Part shown: one piece after another, positions 50,876 through 60,883 of the stretch
How the letters are laid out: each line of letters begins with the position of its first letter
Numbering within the stretch: position 1 is the first letter of the stretch
Assembly: GCA_910589315.1 (NCBI GenBank)
Contig: CAJUTB010000002.1
Span: 81,752 to 145,751, forward strand
DNA from: an uncultured Oscillibacter sp.
Lineage (GTDB): Bacteria; Bacillota; Clostridia; Oscillospirales; Oscillospiraceae
Direction of reading: 5' to 3'
DNA length: 64,000 nt
Program-made: the position numbers and the translations under genes
Notes under the pieces: generated by a model
Database searches by the model: none
Told to the model about the DNA's origin: nothing
The model's input: only the letters and a program-made list of their open reading frames with translations

Positions 50876-53053
50876 ATGATCACAGTTAATGAACAGGTAT
50901 TTACCCTGCACACACGCCGCACGACTTACCAAATGAAAGCCGATGCGTACCGTGTGCTTTTGCATACCTATTATGGAGCGCGGGTTGGCAGCGCGGACCT
51001 GTCCTATCCCATCCGCCATGCAGACCGGGGTTTCTCCCCCAATCCCAACGAGGCCGGCGACTGGCGCGGCTATTCGCTGGATACCCTTCCGCAGGAATAC
51101 TCCTCCTGCGGCGTGGGCGACTACCGCCTTCCCTCCCTGGAACTGGAGCTTCCTGACGGAAGCCGCCTGACGGACTTGCGCTACACCGGCTATGAACGCC
51201 GCAGCGGCAAGTATACGCTGGAGGGCCTGCCCGCCTTCTTCGGCGGAGACGAATGGGAAACGCTGGTGATCTTCCTGGAAGACGCCGCCGCCCAAATCAC
51301 CGTAGAATTATACTACGGCGTTTTGGAAGAACGGGATCTGATCACCCGGACGGTCCGGGTGGTCAACAAAGGGGACAAGCCCGTCCGGCTCTGCCGGGCC
51401 GCGTCGCTGTGCCTGGACTTCCAGCGGCCCGACCTGGATTTCATCACCTTCGACGGATGCCACGTCATGGAACGCTGTCCCCACCGCACCCCGCTGCGCC
51501 ATGGCGTGCAGAGCGTGGGAAGCGTCCGGGGCGCCTCCAGCCACCATCACAATCCCTTTGTGATTCTGTGCAGCCGGGACGCGGCGGAGGACCACGGCGT
51601 CTGCTATGGCGCAATGCTTCTGTACAGCGGCAATTTCGAGGCCGCCGCCGAGCGGACGCAGCTGGAACACAACCGTCTGGTGATGGGGATTCATCCCTAT
51701 CACTTCCGCTGGACCCTGGAACCGGGCGCGGCGTTTACCGCGCCGGAGGCGGCACTGGTCTGCTCGCCGGACGGCTTTGCCGGGATGACCCACCAGTATC
51801 ACCGGGCCATCCGGGAACACCTGATCCGGGACCCGTACCGGGGGGGACGCCGTCCGGTGCTGATCAACAACTGGGAAGCCACTGAGTTCAATTTCAACGC
51901 GGAAAAGCTGGTGGAAATCGCACAGGGCGCGGCAGGGCTGGGCATTGAGCTGTTTGTCATGGACGACGGCTGGTTCGGCACGCGGGACACCGATTTGAGC
52001 GGCCTGGGCGACTGGTCCGTAAACCTGAAAAAGCTGCCCGGCGGACTGGAGGCCCTAGTGCCCCGCATTCAGAAGATGGGCATGAAATTCGGTCTCTGGA
52101 TAGAACCGGAGATGGTCAGCGAGAACAGCGACCTTTACCGGGCGCACCCGGACTGGGCCCTGGGCGCGCCGGGACGTCCCCAGACCCGCGGCCGGAGCCA
52201 GCTGGTGCTGGACTTTGCGCGGGAGGAGGTCCGGGAGTATATTTATCAGGCCATGCGCCAGATTCTCGACAGCGCGGAAATCAGCTATGTGAAATGGGAC
52301 ATGAACCGGAGCCTATCCGACGTGTGGTCCGCCGCGCTTCCGCCGGACCGCCAGGGCGAGGTGTATCACCGCTACGTGTTGGGGCTGTATGAGGTCCTGG
52401 AACGTCTGCGGCAGGACTACCCGAATTTGTTCATCGAGGGATGCAGCGGCGGCGGCGGACGCTTTGACGCCGGTATGCTGTACTACACGCCGCAGATCTG
52501 GTGCAGCGACAACACGGACGCCATCGACCGCCTGCGGATTCAGTACGGCACGTCCTTCTGTTATCCGGCCAGCACCATGGGCGCGCACGTGTCGGCGGTT
52601 CCAAACGGCCAGACCGGGCGGGATACGCCGATGGAGACCCGGGGCGTGGTGGCGATGTCCGGAACCTTCGGGTATGAGATGGACCTGGGGAAGGTGTCTC
52701 AAGAGGAGCGGGAGACCATCGCGCAGCAGGTGCAGCGGTATAAAGACCATTGGGACCTGATTGAAAACGGCGACTATTACCGTCTGTCCAGCCCCTTTGA
52801 GGAGGGACCGTTCACCGCCTGGGCGCACGTGGCCCCGGACCGGCGGCGTGCGCTGGTGTCGCTGGTGACGGGTTCCATGCGGGCCGCGCCGCCCTTTGTG
52901 ACGCTGCGGATCAAGGGCCTGGACCCGGATTTGGAATACCGGGTCAACGGAGAGGAAACCTATCGGGGCGATGTGCTTGCCCAGGTAGGCTATCCGGTTC
53001 CGATTCTGATGGGGGACTACCAGAGCTTGCAGCTCGTTTTGGAAGCGGAATAA
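50876..53053 (+). CDS. rafA: GH36 alpha-galactosidase
   Basis: A 725-residue intracellular enzyme (no signal peptide) with the full GH36 architecture: N-terminal beta-supersandwich, central (beta/alpha)8 barrel and C-terminal sheet. The catalytic nucleophile is Asp475 in YVKWDMNR and the acid/base Asp545 in WCSDNTDAIDRL; DDGWFG and FGLWIEPEM are also conserved. It releases galactose from raffinose, melibiose or stachyose brought in by the adjacent importer. ATG 50876 follows CAGGGGG; own promoter and terminator. Confidence 0.95.
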   Translation: MITVNEQVFTLHTRRTTYQMKADAYRVLLHTYYGARVGSADLSYPIRHADRGFSPNPNEAGDWRGYSLDTLPQEYSSCGVGDYRLPSLELELPDGSRLTDLRYTGYERRSGKYTLEGLPAFFGGDEWETLVIFLEDAAAQITVELYYGVLEERDLITRTVRVVNKGDKPVRLCRAASLCLDFQRPDLDFITFDGCHVMERCPHRTPLRHGVQSVGSVRGASSHHHNPFVILCSRDAAEDHGVCYGAMLLYSGNFEAAAERTQLEHNRLVMGIHPYHFRWTLEPGAAFTAPEAALVCSPDGFAGMTHQYHRAIREHLIRDPYRGGRRPVLINNWEATEFNFNAEKLVEIAQGAAGLGIELFVMDDGWFGTRDTDLSGLGDWSVNLKKLPGGLEALVPRIQKMGMKFGLWIEPEMVSENSDLYRAHPDWALGAPGRPQTRGRSQLVLDFAREEVREYIYQAMRQILDSAEISYVKWDMNRSLSDVWSAALPPDRQGEVYHRYVLGLYEVLERLRQDYPNLFIEGCSGGGGRFDAGMLYYTPQIWCSDNTDAIDRLRIQYGTSFCYPASTMGAHVSAVPNGQTGRDTPMETRGVVAMSGTFGYEMDLGKVSQEERETIAQQVQRYKDHWDLIENGDYYRLSSPFEEGPFTAWAHVAPDRRRALVSLVTGSMRAAPPFVTLRIKGLDPDLEYRVNGEETYRGDVLAQVGYPVPILMGDYQSLQLVLEAE

Positions 53054-53070
53054 TCGGGAATTTCGACGGA

Positions 53071-53112
53071 AAAGGAGGGCTTATCTGGCGCGGAACCAGA
53101 TAGGCCCTCTTT
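53071..53112 (+). terminator. Terminator after the alpha-galactosidase gene
   Basis: AAAGGAGGGCTTATCTGG pairs with CCAGATAGGCCCTCTTT around CGCGGAA. Confidence 0.85.
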
Positions 53113-53118
53113 CCCGTC

Positions 53119-53161
53119 TGCGGCATCTGCCGGGGGGATAAAACCGCCGGAAGATGCCGCA
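53119..53161. repeat. Second inverted repeat after the alpha-galactosidase gene
   Basis: TGCGGCATCTGCCGG pairs with CCGCCGGAAGATGCCGCA around GGGGATAAAA. There is no T tract, so it is an RNA structure or DNA site of unknown role. Confidence 0.6.
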
Positions 53162-53171
53162 CGAATAGTAC

Positions 53172-53200
53172 TTGATAATTTTCCACAGGAATGATAGAAT
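53172..53200 (+). promoter_or_regulatory. Promoter of the fapA-like gene
   Basis: TTGATA (53172-53177), a 17-bp spacer and TAGAAT (53195-53200). Confidence 0.75.
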
Positions 53201-53288
53201 AGCAGTTGATTATGCATAGGAGCGGGCTTTTGCGGCTTGCAGGAAGCGGTTGTCATGAAAAAGGTTCGGGAAAAGGCAGGAGATGTGT

Positions 53289-54875
53289 GTGTCAATCTTT
53301 GATCGTTTTGTCCCCAAGGGGACGGGCGAGCAGGAAAAGAAATCGCTTCCCCCCACTCCTTACAGGAAAATGTTTTCCGCGCTGGAAGCGTCCGGGAAAG
53401 AGGCGAAAACACAGTATCCGGACGATGACAAAACCGTGGAAGATTTCGTTTGGGCCTTGAAGGAGGTATGCAGGGCCCGCTATAAAAAGGCGGTGGACGA
53501 TGAGACGCAGCCGGTGAAAGCGGAGGCGCAGTTTTTTCTTTCAAGGGACCGGATGAGCGCGTATGCGTGCGTGCTTCCGCCTGAAAACGGCGGGGAGGAA
53601 CTGTCCCTGGACGAGTTTCTGGAGGATATGCACTACGAGGGCATCAACTACGGAATTCTGCAAAAAGAAATCCCGCAGGAATTTGAGCAGGGGTATCTGC
53701 ATATCTTTCCCGTTGCGCGGGGCAAGGCCCCCAAGGCGGGAGAAGACGGAAAAGTGACGGAGCTTTTCCAGCGGCGGAGGAATATGCGCCTGGAGGTGCA
53801 GAACGGAAGCGAAGTGGATTTCAGCGGGGAGACGCCGCTTCAGCCCATTCGGAAGGGGACGGTCATCTGTCTGATCCGTCTTCCGCGGCCCGGTACGGAC
53901 GGCATGGATGTCACAGGGCAGGAACTGCCCAGCCCCCAGGCGATGAGCGCGTATGTGCCCCAAGGGGAGAATACCGCCGTCGGCCGGGGCGGGCAGGCTC
54001 TGATGGCGAGTGTGGATGGGATTTTATACATTGAAAACGAGCAGTTCTGTATTCATGAACAGAAAATCATTGACGGCGATCTGGACCAGTTCCAGGGAAA
54101 ACTTCGGGTTTCCGGAAATCTCTATATAGGCGGAAGCGTCGGCGGCGGCGTTGAGGTGGAGGCGTCGGGGGACATTGTGATCAATGGGAAAATCGGACAG
54201 GCCCGCGTCGTTTCCACCTGTGGAACCATCCGGGTTCAGCAGGGCATTTACGGTACAAGCGGGAAAACGTTTTTGGCGTCTGCCTGTCAGATACAGTCCC
54301 CGGTGGTGGAATGGGCGGAGCTTGACGCCGGGACCAGCGTCATAGCAGAGACGATTTTGAACAGCGTCATTCGCTGCGGCGGAACGGTTTATGTCATGAG
54401 CGGCCGCGGAATGATTGCGGATACGATGATCTGGGCGGGAGAGAGCGTTTTGTGCCTGCGGATTGGAAATCTGGCGGGAGGCCGCAGTCAGTTTTCCGTC
54501 GGATATCCTCCGGAAGTTTCGGAGGCGTGGAAACGAATCCGTCCAGAATTGGCGGAGGCGCAGGCGACCTTTGAGAAGCTGTGGGACCCGATTACCAGTC
54601 TGCGGAAAAAGGGGGCACGGATTTCGGATGGAGAAAAGCAGCTGCTGGAACAGCTGGTAGAGCAACGGGAGCTTTATGTAGGAAAGCGGGAGGCATTGGC
54701 CGCGGAACTGAAGGTCGTGAATAAGATGCTGGATAAAAAGAGCAAGGGGCGAATCCGGTGTGAGAAACTGTATCCTTTGTTAGACGTGCAGATTGGCCGG
54801 TTGACGGAAGAAATCACCACCATAGAGGAAGCCTGCAATATCCATGTTGAGGAAAACCGGATACTCCTGAAATGA
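53289..54875 (+). CDS. FapA-family (DUF342) protein
   Basis: A 528-residue protein with an N-terminal domain (about 1-150), the DUF342 beta-helix region (GIRKG-like PIRKGTVICLIRLPRPGTDGMDVTG; RVSGNLYIGGSVGGGVEVEASGDIVINGKIGQARV) and a C-terminal coiled coil. FapA/DUF342 proteins are polymer-forming and linked to flagellar assembly or surface attachment in other bacteria; no flagellar genes are in this window. The start is GTG 53289, since AGGAG (53278-53282) is 6 bp upstream; ATG 53283 abuts the Shine-Dalgarno sequence. Confidence 0.85.
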   Translation: MSIFDRFVPKGTGEQEKKSLPPTPYRKMFSALEASGKEAKTQYPDDDKTVEDFVWALKEVCRARYKKAVDDETQPVKAEAQFFLSRDRMSAYACVLPPENGGEELSLDEFLEDMHYEGINYGILQKEIPQEFEQGYLHIFPVARGKAPKAGEDGKVTELFQRRRNMRLEVQNGSEVDFSGETPLQPIRKGTVICLIRLPRPGTDGMDVTGQELPSPQAMSAYVPQGENTAVGRGGQALMASVDGILYIENEQFCIHEQKIIDGDLDQFQGKLRVSGNLYIGGSVGGGVEVEASGDIVINGKIGQARVVSTCGTIRVQQGIYGTSGKTFLASACQIQSPVVEWAELDAGTSVIAETILNSVIRCGGTVYVMSGRGMIADTMIWAGESVLCLRIGNLAGGRSQFSVGYPPEVSEAWKRIRPELAEAQATFEKLWDPITSLRKKGARISDGEKQLLEQLVEQRELYVGKREALAAELKVVNKMLDKKSKGRIRCEKLYPLLDVQIGRLTEEITTIEEACNIHVEENRILLK

Positions 54876-54890
54876 AAATCCATTGCGTTC

Positions 54891-54940
54891 AAAAAAACAG
54901 CGATGCCGGGACCGGATTGCCCGAACATCGCTGTTTTTTT
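54891..54940. terminator. Bidirectional terminator after the fapA-like gene
   Basis: AAAAAAACAGCGATG pairs with CATCGCTGTTTTTTT around a 20-nt loop, between convergent genes. Confidence 0.9.
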
Positions 54941-55023
54941 GTTGCGGTATGAAGGGGATTGCGGCGGATGGCGTGGACGAGGCCGCTGAAATTTCAGGGT
55001 TTATTACCGGATACCCTTTGCCC

Positions 55024-56694
55024 TTACATCTGGCGAAGGCGGAAGGTCTTGACCAGCCGCTTCAATACGCTGGCCTGGCCGCTCAGTTCCTGGCTGGTGG
55101 CCGCGCTTTCCTCAGCGGTAGAGGAATTGGTCTGCACAACGCCGGTAATCTGTCCGATCTGATCCTGAATCTGTTCCACTGCGCCTGCCTGGGTTTGGGC
55201 ATCGGAGGCAATCCCATTGATCGTCTCCACGATTTCAGACGCGCCTGCCACTACATTTTCCAGCTGTTTTGCAGTAACATCCGCGATTTGTGTTCCCTGG
55301 TTCACCGCGGCAATGGACCGCCCGATCAATGCCGAGGTGGATTGAGAAGCCTCTGCGCTTTTGGCGGCCAGGCTGCGGACTTCGTCGGCAACCACGGCAA
55401 ATCCTTTGCCCGCTGTACCGGCGCGGGCGGCCTCCACGGCGGCATTCAGCGCAAGGATGTTGGTCTGGAAGGCAATGTCTTCAATCGTTTTGATAATTTT
55501 CTCAATTTCCTGGGAGCTGTCGGAAATCTCCCGCATAGCAGCAATCATTTCGTGCATCTTTTGATTTCCCTCAGCGAGCTGGCGGCCCATCCCGTCAACC
55601 TGTTCCCGCGCACGCTGGACATTTTCGGAAGTTTGCTTGACGCTTTTTGTGACGGAGTGAATGGTTTGCTCCAACTCCTCCACCGCGCAGGTCTGCTCCA
55701 TGGAGCCTTGGCTCAGAGCCTGGGCGGCGGTGGACATCTGCTCCGCGCCGCCGGAGACATGCTCCGCGCTGGTGACAATCTGTCCCATGGTGGTATTGAG
55801 CCTTTGAAGGATATCGTTCAAGGATGTACGGATGGAAGCAAAATCTCCCACATACTCCTGGGTAATCTGTGCGGTCAGATCGCCGCTGGCGATTGCCTCC
55901 AGCATACTGGAGATTTCTCCGATATAGTCCCGCAGGCGGCGAATGGTATTATCAAAACTTCTTGACAACGTTCCGATTTCATCATTTGAATCCACGCCCG
56001 CCATCATCGTCTGATGCTGATGCAAACCCAAATCTCCCTGTTCCAAGGTCTGCGCCAATATAGTCAAACGAAAAAGGGGATTGGAAACCGCTCGTTTTAT
56101 GTAGGCGCCAACCACCAGGATTCCGATAATAATCAGAATAACGCTGGCCAGACAGGAGAGCGCAATCGTCAGTCCAATTTGGCTTACCGCAGAAGACATG
56201 GAGATTCCGGCAAAAATCAGGCCGTCGATCTGGCCATTGGCATTTGTTGTGGGGACATAGGAGCAAAGATGCTTTTCCCCTAAAATTGTGGCCTGCCCTA
56301 CATAGCTTTTGCCTTGTTTCAGCACAATGCCGGCAATCTCACTGGAAAGCCGGGTGCCTATGGCCCGCTGTCCGTTCTGCTGAATGGTTGTATACGCCCG
56401 TTCATCTCCATGAAAAATGGTAAACTCACATCCCATTTCCTGTTTGAGCGCGTCCAGAAGTTCTGTTTTGTCTTCGCCGCCGGAATAGGAAGCCAGCTCA
56501 TAGGCCAGCATATTTGTGCCGCTTACACATTCGCCCTGCATCATGGACATCGTGAGCCGGTAAAACATCAGCACACACAGCACCACAACCAATGTGATGC
56601 TTATGCCCAGCATAGCCGCAACCAGGTTTCCAACCTTGCGGCCAATCCGTTTGGTCTTCTGGTTATCATTTTCACGGTGTACGAGAGGTGCCAT
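55024..56694 (-). CDS. Methyl-accepting chemotaxis protein
   Basis: A 556-residue receptor. TM1 (about residues 20-45), an extracellular single Cache-like domain of ~140 residues (GTNMLAYELAS to LIFAGISM), TM2, HAMP, and the long helical signalling domain with the hairpin tip IEKIIKTIEDIAFQTNILALNAAVEAARAG follow in order. It relays a ligand signal to CheA. The ligand is unknown. The start is ATG 56694 with AGGAG 9 bp upstream. Its presence implies motility or a chemosensory system elsewhere. Confidence 0.95.
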   Translation of the reverse strand: MAPLVHRENDNQKTKRIGRKVGNLVAAMLGISITLVVVLCVLMFYRLTMSMMQGECVSGTNMLAYELASYSGGEDKTELLDALKQEMGCEFTIFHGDERAYTTIQQNGQRAIGTRLSSEIAGIVLKQGKSYVGQATILGEKHLCSYVPTTNANGQIDGLIFAGISMSSAVSQIGLTIALSCLASVILIIIGILVVGAYIKRAVSNPLFRLTILAQTLEQGDLGLHQHQTMMAGVDSNDEIGTLSRSFDNTIRRLRDYIGEISSMLEAIASGDLTAQITQEYVGDFASIRTSLNDILQRLNTTMGQIVTSAEHVSGGAEQMSTAAQALSQGSMEQTCAVEELEQTIHSVTKSVKQTSENVQRAREQVDGMGRQLAEGNQKMHEMIAAMREISDSSQEIEKIIKTIEDIAFQTNILALNAAVEAARAGTAGKGFAVVADEVRSLAAKSAEASQSTSALIGRSIAAVNQGTQIADVTAKQLENVVAGASEIVETINGIASDAQTQAGAVEQIQDQIGQITGVVQTNSSTAEESAATSQELSGQASVLKRLVKTFRLRQM

Positions 56695-56881
56695 ATATTT
56701 CACTCCTGATTTATTATGATATTTGTGATCCATATGATTCCCGTTTGAGAATAGCTCTTTAGGGGGTTGCGCGGCGGCTCTGCTGCCGCCGGCTGGTTAA
56801 AGGGGAACTGTTCGGTATATCTGATTTTTGGGGATTTGCTCCTATCAACTATCTGATGGGGGTAAATGCTCCTATTTCAAA

Positions 56882-58272
56882 TTATGCAGGGTAGCGGGTG
56901 TAGATAATGCAGGTGGACATGCCTGCTGCTCTCTGGTAGTCGTCAATACGTGTCGGATAGTTGCTGGCTGTGTCGGTCCATTCAATAACTCCACCTACAT
57001 TGCCATCAGCGGTTTTGATACCAGGGTTTCCGCCGTTGGTTCTGCCGACGGTTGTCAGAGCGATATTGACATGCGCTACGGAACCATCGGGATTGATGCG
57101 GAACACAATATCGCCAGGACGAACCTGAGTGTTATCCGTCAGCCTGCGTACAGGGTTGCTGCTTGCGCCGAAGATATAATCGCTGAGCATGGCCGCGAAG
57201 CCTCCGCAGGCTTGTGCAGGGTTTGTGCGGTGGGCAAGAATAGCTTTGTAAGCAATTGTTTCGCCCTTCCCAGAATTATAAATGTTTGTGTCTTTGCCAG
57301 TGTAATTCCAAGAAAGACCGTCCGGCCAAATTTTCTTTGCTTCAGCCAAGAGTTCGAGAACGTTCTCCTGAGTGATAGGCTTTCCGTTGTTCAACCTTCC
57401 AGTGGAATAGCCGTTGTCAGCAATCGTCCAAGCAATCAGTCCATATTTGTCAGGGGCTTCCTGAGTAACAGCGACAGTTGTAGGCTTGGGCGCAGGCACT
57501 TCGGGGTCAGGAGTGGGATTCTCGCCGCTGCTGCTCATCTTGAGCGTCATGCGGTAGATTACAACAGCAGCCTGTCCACGGTTCATGGTAGCGTCTCCCG
57601 CGAACGACCCGTCGGAATAGCCGCTGATGATGCCCAGGGCATACACGTTGGTTACGGCATCACGATACTGGCTGGGAATATGATTATAATCCGTAATCTT
57701 GGCGATAGCGTTGTTCTTGTCGTTGGAACTGGCGGAGAAGCCATTGGCTGCCATGATATTAGTCATGAGCTGGGCCATGTCGTACCGGGAAATACCCCTG
57801 TTCATGGAGGCTGCGAGGCTGGGGTTGTATACATCGTCGGTATCGAAGCTGACATTGTTCCAGATGCCGTTGTTCTTCAGCGCAAGATAATTGGGATAGA
57901 ACGAGCCGAGGGACTTCACAGAGTCGGTGCTGTACTTGGTGATGTCGCTGGCATAGAACGCTCTGGACAACATGACGGTAAAGTTTGACTGCGTGACCGT
58001 GCTGGCGGGCCGGAAGCTGCCGTCCGTATATCCGTCGACGATGCTCTGGATGCGCACCACAGGATGGAATCATGGAATGTGTGATTGTCGGGAACATCAC
58101 TGAAACTCAGGATATCGGCGACCGTATTGCTGAAAGATGTGCATACCAAATAGCCGGGGCTGCTGCATACGGCGCTGGTTTCAGCGGCGAAGGCCGAGAC
58201 GGACAGGGACATCGCCATAACGATGGCAAGAGCCGCCGCGATAAGACGGCGGAGGCGGTTGACAGTACACAT
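56882..58272 (-). pseudogene. S-layer-homology protein with papain-like domain, frameshifted
   Basis: The ATG at 58272 begins a signal peptide (AAALAIVMAMSLSVSAFAAET) and the first SLH motif (LSFSDVPDNHTFHDSILW). The frame then breaks near 58052-58056 in a TGGTG stretch; one missing G would restore LW-VRIQSIVDGYTDGSFRP. The second frame continues with two more SLH-type segments (to about 57530), a Pro-rich linker and a C-terminal domain with ACGGFAAMLSDYIFG and GSVAHVNIAL. The Cys and His there look like a papain/NlpC-type peptidase. Full length would be ~463 residues. Pseudogene, phase variant or sequencing error. Confidence 0.82.
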
Positions 58273-58955
58273 GATGGTACCCCTCGCTTTCTTATTTTGA
58301 GATTACATTCTATCGCCTGTTATGGCGTGGTATTACTGATTGCTTGAGCCGCTTTTTCGCTTCGCCGCGACCGGAAGGGGCATTCTTGCATATAATTATT
58401 GAACATATGTCAATATGCTGGTTTTGCGGCCCAAAATCAGATTGAAACATATCGTTTTGTATAAAAGCCTCATATATCAGACTTTTCGTTACAGTAACTT
58501 TTCGGATGTATTTACGTCCTGCTATAGAAAATTTTGCTTGGTTTTTTTGGTACAAAACACGGTAAGATATTAGGGTGAATGCGGATTGTAGGTTTCAAAA
58601 CTTTCTTGTTGTGTTCCTCTCACGTTTCCGACACTCCTTTTCCGGATGATTTTTTGTTAAAAAGCAGGATGAAAGCCGCTCGCTCCATCTGTCAGAAGGG
58701 ATGTTTTATGCTGGGCTGACGGGCGATGGGCAACGCTTTTAGTGTACCACAGATTTACTGTAAAGGAAAGTGTTTTGCTGTGCTTTTTTATGTTGTATTT
58801 TTACTTTATCAAAAAGACTTCCCACAGTAAAGACATCTCCGCTTTTTAGCCCGTTTCACGCAGACTTTTGCGAAACGGCTTGCGCGTCCATCTGAAATAA
58901 AATGCTCCAAACAGTGCGAATGATTTCCAAAGTGAGGCTAGTCTATTATTTTTGG
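58273..58955. other. Long A+T-richer intergenic region without recognised gene
   Basis: About 680 bp. It holds the 5' side of the S-layer protein gene (GCGAGGGG as its ribosome binding site), an imperfect palindrome ATTGAACATATGTCAAT around 58401-58417 and several A/T runs. Open frames here lack ribosome binding sites. I see no riboswitch, tRNA or clear terminator. Confidence 0.5.
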
Positions 58956-58984
58956 TTGACATTACCAGCCGGAAATGATATACT
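58956..58984 (+). promoter_or_regulatory. Promoter of the lysine-riboswitch transcript
   Basis: Consensus TTGACA (58956-58961), a 17-bp spacer and TATACT (58979-58984). Confidence 0.88.
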
Positions 58985-59023
58985 TTCGCTGAGAAGGGAG
59001 GAAATTTAACAAAAACGTAAGGA

Positions 59024-59196
59024 TTGACAGTAGAGGCGCGAAGCCGATCAGTACCCGTCCGGAGGCTGTGGGAGCCTGGGAAGGGCGGAGAAAGGCAGCT
59101 TCGCCGAAACCGGCGGCAGACCCATAGGCCGCTGTGTTGGGGTGCGGTCCAACAGGCCGCGCACTCTCGCCCCGGCGGGCGCAGGCGCTATTGTTT
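59024..59196 (+). promoter_or_regulatory. Lysine riboswitch (L box)
   Basis: The conserved blocks appear in order: AGAGGCGCGAA at 59032, CAGTACCC, GGAGGCTGTGGGAGCC, GAAGGGCGGAGAAAGGCAGCTTCGCCGAA and later CTGTGTTGGGGTGC. The P1 helix is closed by ACAGTAG (59027-59033) with CTATTGT (59188-59194). The match to L-box consensus is by inspection. A terminator 23 bp downstream completes the switch. It should lower expression when lysine is abundant. Confidence 0.85.
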
Positions 59197-59218
59197 CACA
59201 TATCTGCGCGAATGTGTG

Positions 59219-59260
59219 GACAGTGGCTGAAGTGGAAAAAGCCGCTGTCTTTTTGTTTTT
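59219..59260 (+). terminator. Terminator of the lysine riboswitch
   Basis: GACAGTGGCT pairs with AGCCGCTGTC and is followed by TTTTTGTTTTT. It is located between the aptamer and the symporter gene. Confidence 0.88.
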
Positions 59261-59317
59261 CTGCCGGTGTGAACCTCTGCCCACGTGTTTCTGAGAAAGG
59301 AAGGGAGATTTTTAAGT

Positions 59318-60802
59318 ATGATTAACTTTTTGAACTGGCTGAACGGCGTCCTTTGGGGACTCCCGCTCATCGTACTCATGCTGGCAACGGGCTTGTATTT
59401 TACCATTCGTTCCGGCTTTTTCCAGTTCCGCTATTTCAGCTGGATTACCAAGCGTACCGTCGGGCAAATGTTCCAGAAAGACAGCGGCGATGAAGGCAAG
59501 GGTATGCTCAGCTCTTTTGAAGCCATTTCCACCGCCATCGGCGGCACGGTGGGCTTTGGCAATATCGCGGGCGTAGCCACCGCTGTGGCGGCGGGCGGCC
59601 CGGGCGCGCTGTTCTGGATGTGGCTGACCGCCTGCCTGGGCATGATTCTGAAGCAGGTTGAGGTCACGCTGGGCTGCTACTACCGCCGCGCCAACGAAAA
59701 GGGCGACTACTACGGCGGCCCCACCTACTACATGGAGCGGGGCTTGGGCGAGGAGCATCACTGGAACAAGCTGTGGCTCATTCCGGCGGTTGTCTTCGGC
59801 ATCGGCATTTTCTCCACCTTCTTTGTGACTTCCTCCACCCTGACCGCCTCCCAGGTGGTTGCGGGCGCGTTCCATTTTGACGGCATCACCATCGGCAGCG
59901 TTAAGATCGAAGGCGTCATCATCGTGGGCGTGCTGATCTGCGTTTTGACGTTCGTCATCACCGGCGGCGGCACGAAGAAAATAGCCAACCTGTTCAGCAA
60001 GCTGGTGCCCTTTATGAGCATTCTCTATATCCTCATGGGCCTGGCAATGATCGTGGTCAACATCAAGGCAGTCCCCGGCGTTGTCGCCGCGATCTTCACC
60101 AATGCATTCACCGGCACGGCGGCCATCGGCGGCTTTGCAGGCTGCGCCGTGGGAGCCATGGTCCGCGTCGGCATGGCCCGCGCCGTGTACTCCAACGAAG
60201 CCGGCTGGGGTACTTCTCCCATGATTCACGGCTCTGCCAAAACCCGCCATCCCGTGGAGCAGGGCCTCTGGGGAACCTTCGAGGTCGTGTTTGACACCTT
60301 CATCGTCTGCTCGATCAGCGGTCTTTCCGTGCTTCTCAGCGGCGAATGGACCAACGGCACCGACGGCGGCACCCTGGCTCTGAGCGCGTTCAACAGCTCC
60401 TTCGGCGTCATTGGCAGCGTTCTTTTGGCGATTATCATGGTGATTTTCACCGTCACCACCTCCGGCGGCTGGTTCGCCTACTATCTGGCCGTTCTGGAGC
60501 ACCTGTATACCAAAGAAGGCCCGGTAAAGGACGTGGTTATGAAGATTTTCTATGCCATCCGTTCGCTCCCCGGCCTGCTGTGGACCATTTATCTGGTCAA
60601 GACGAACAACCAGGGCTTTATCTGGACGCTGGTGGATATCACCTCCGCCATCCCCACCTTTATCAACGTTGCGGTCATTCTCATTTTGTCCAACCAGTAT
60701 TTCAAGCTGCTGAAAGACTACAAAGCCCGTTATCTGGGCGTCGGCGTATTGGACAAGAATATGCCGCTGTTCTACGAGGACGCAGTTGCGCGCAAGAAAT
60801 AA
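59318..60802 (+). CDS. AGCS-family sodium:amino acid symporter (candidate lysine transporter)
   Basis: A 494-residue protein with about eleven transmembrane helices of the alanine-glycine-cation symporter family. Landmarks are GMLSSFEAISTAIGGTVGFGNIAG near residue 65, GGPGALFWMWLTACLGMILKQVEV and AVYSNEAGWGTSPMIHGSAKT. The family usually carries alanine or glycine with sodium. Control by a lysine riboswitch suggests that this member imports lysine or a derivative. ATG 59318 with AAGGAAGGGAG upstream. Confidence 0.92.
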   Translation: MINFLNWLNGVLWGLPLIVLMLATGLYFTIRSGFFQFRYFSWITKRTVGQMFQKDSGDEGKGMLSSFEAISTAIGGTVGFGNIAGVATAVAAGGPGALFWMWLTACLGMILKQVEVTLGCYYRRANEKGDYYGGPTYYMERGLGEEHHWNKLWLIPAVVFGIGIFSTFFVTSSTLTASQVVAGAFHFDGITIGSVKIEGVIIVGVLICVLTFVITGGGTKKIANLFSKLVPFMSILYILMGLAMIVVNIKAVPGVVAAIFTNAFTGTAAIGGFAGCAVGAMVRVGMARAVYSNEAGWGTSPMIHGSAKTRHPVEQGLWGTFEVVFDTFIVCSISGLSVLLSGEWTNGTDGGTLALSAFNSSFGVIGSVLLAIIMVIFTVTTSGGWFAYYLAVLEHLYTKEGPVKDVVMKIFYAIRSLPGLLWTIYLVKTNNQGFIWTLVDITSAIPTFINVAVILILSNQYFKLLKDYKARYLGVGVLDKNMPLFYEDAVARKK

Positions 60803-60883
60803 CGCGGCAGTCCTTTGGATGCCTCCAAAGGAACCCCGCCGATCAATTATCATTCAACTCAAACGAGAAAGGGGCCGGTCGGT

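Noticed and set aside
53206..53300. Short leader peptide before the fapA-like gene
   Set aside because: A 15-codon frame starting at 53256 exists but has no regulatory pattern such as repeated codons or an attenuator.
58310..58555. 81-residue minus-strand frame upstream of the S-layer protein
   Set aside because: No ribosome binding site, composition like non-coding DNA, lies in the probable promoter region of the S-layer gene.
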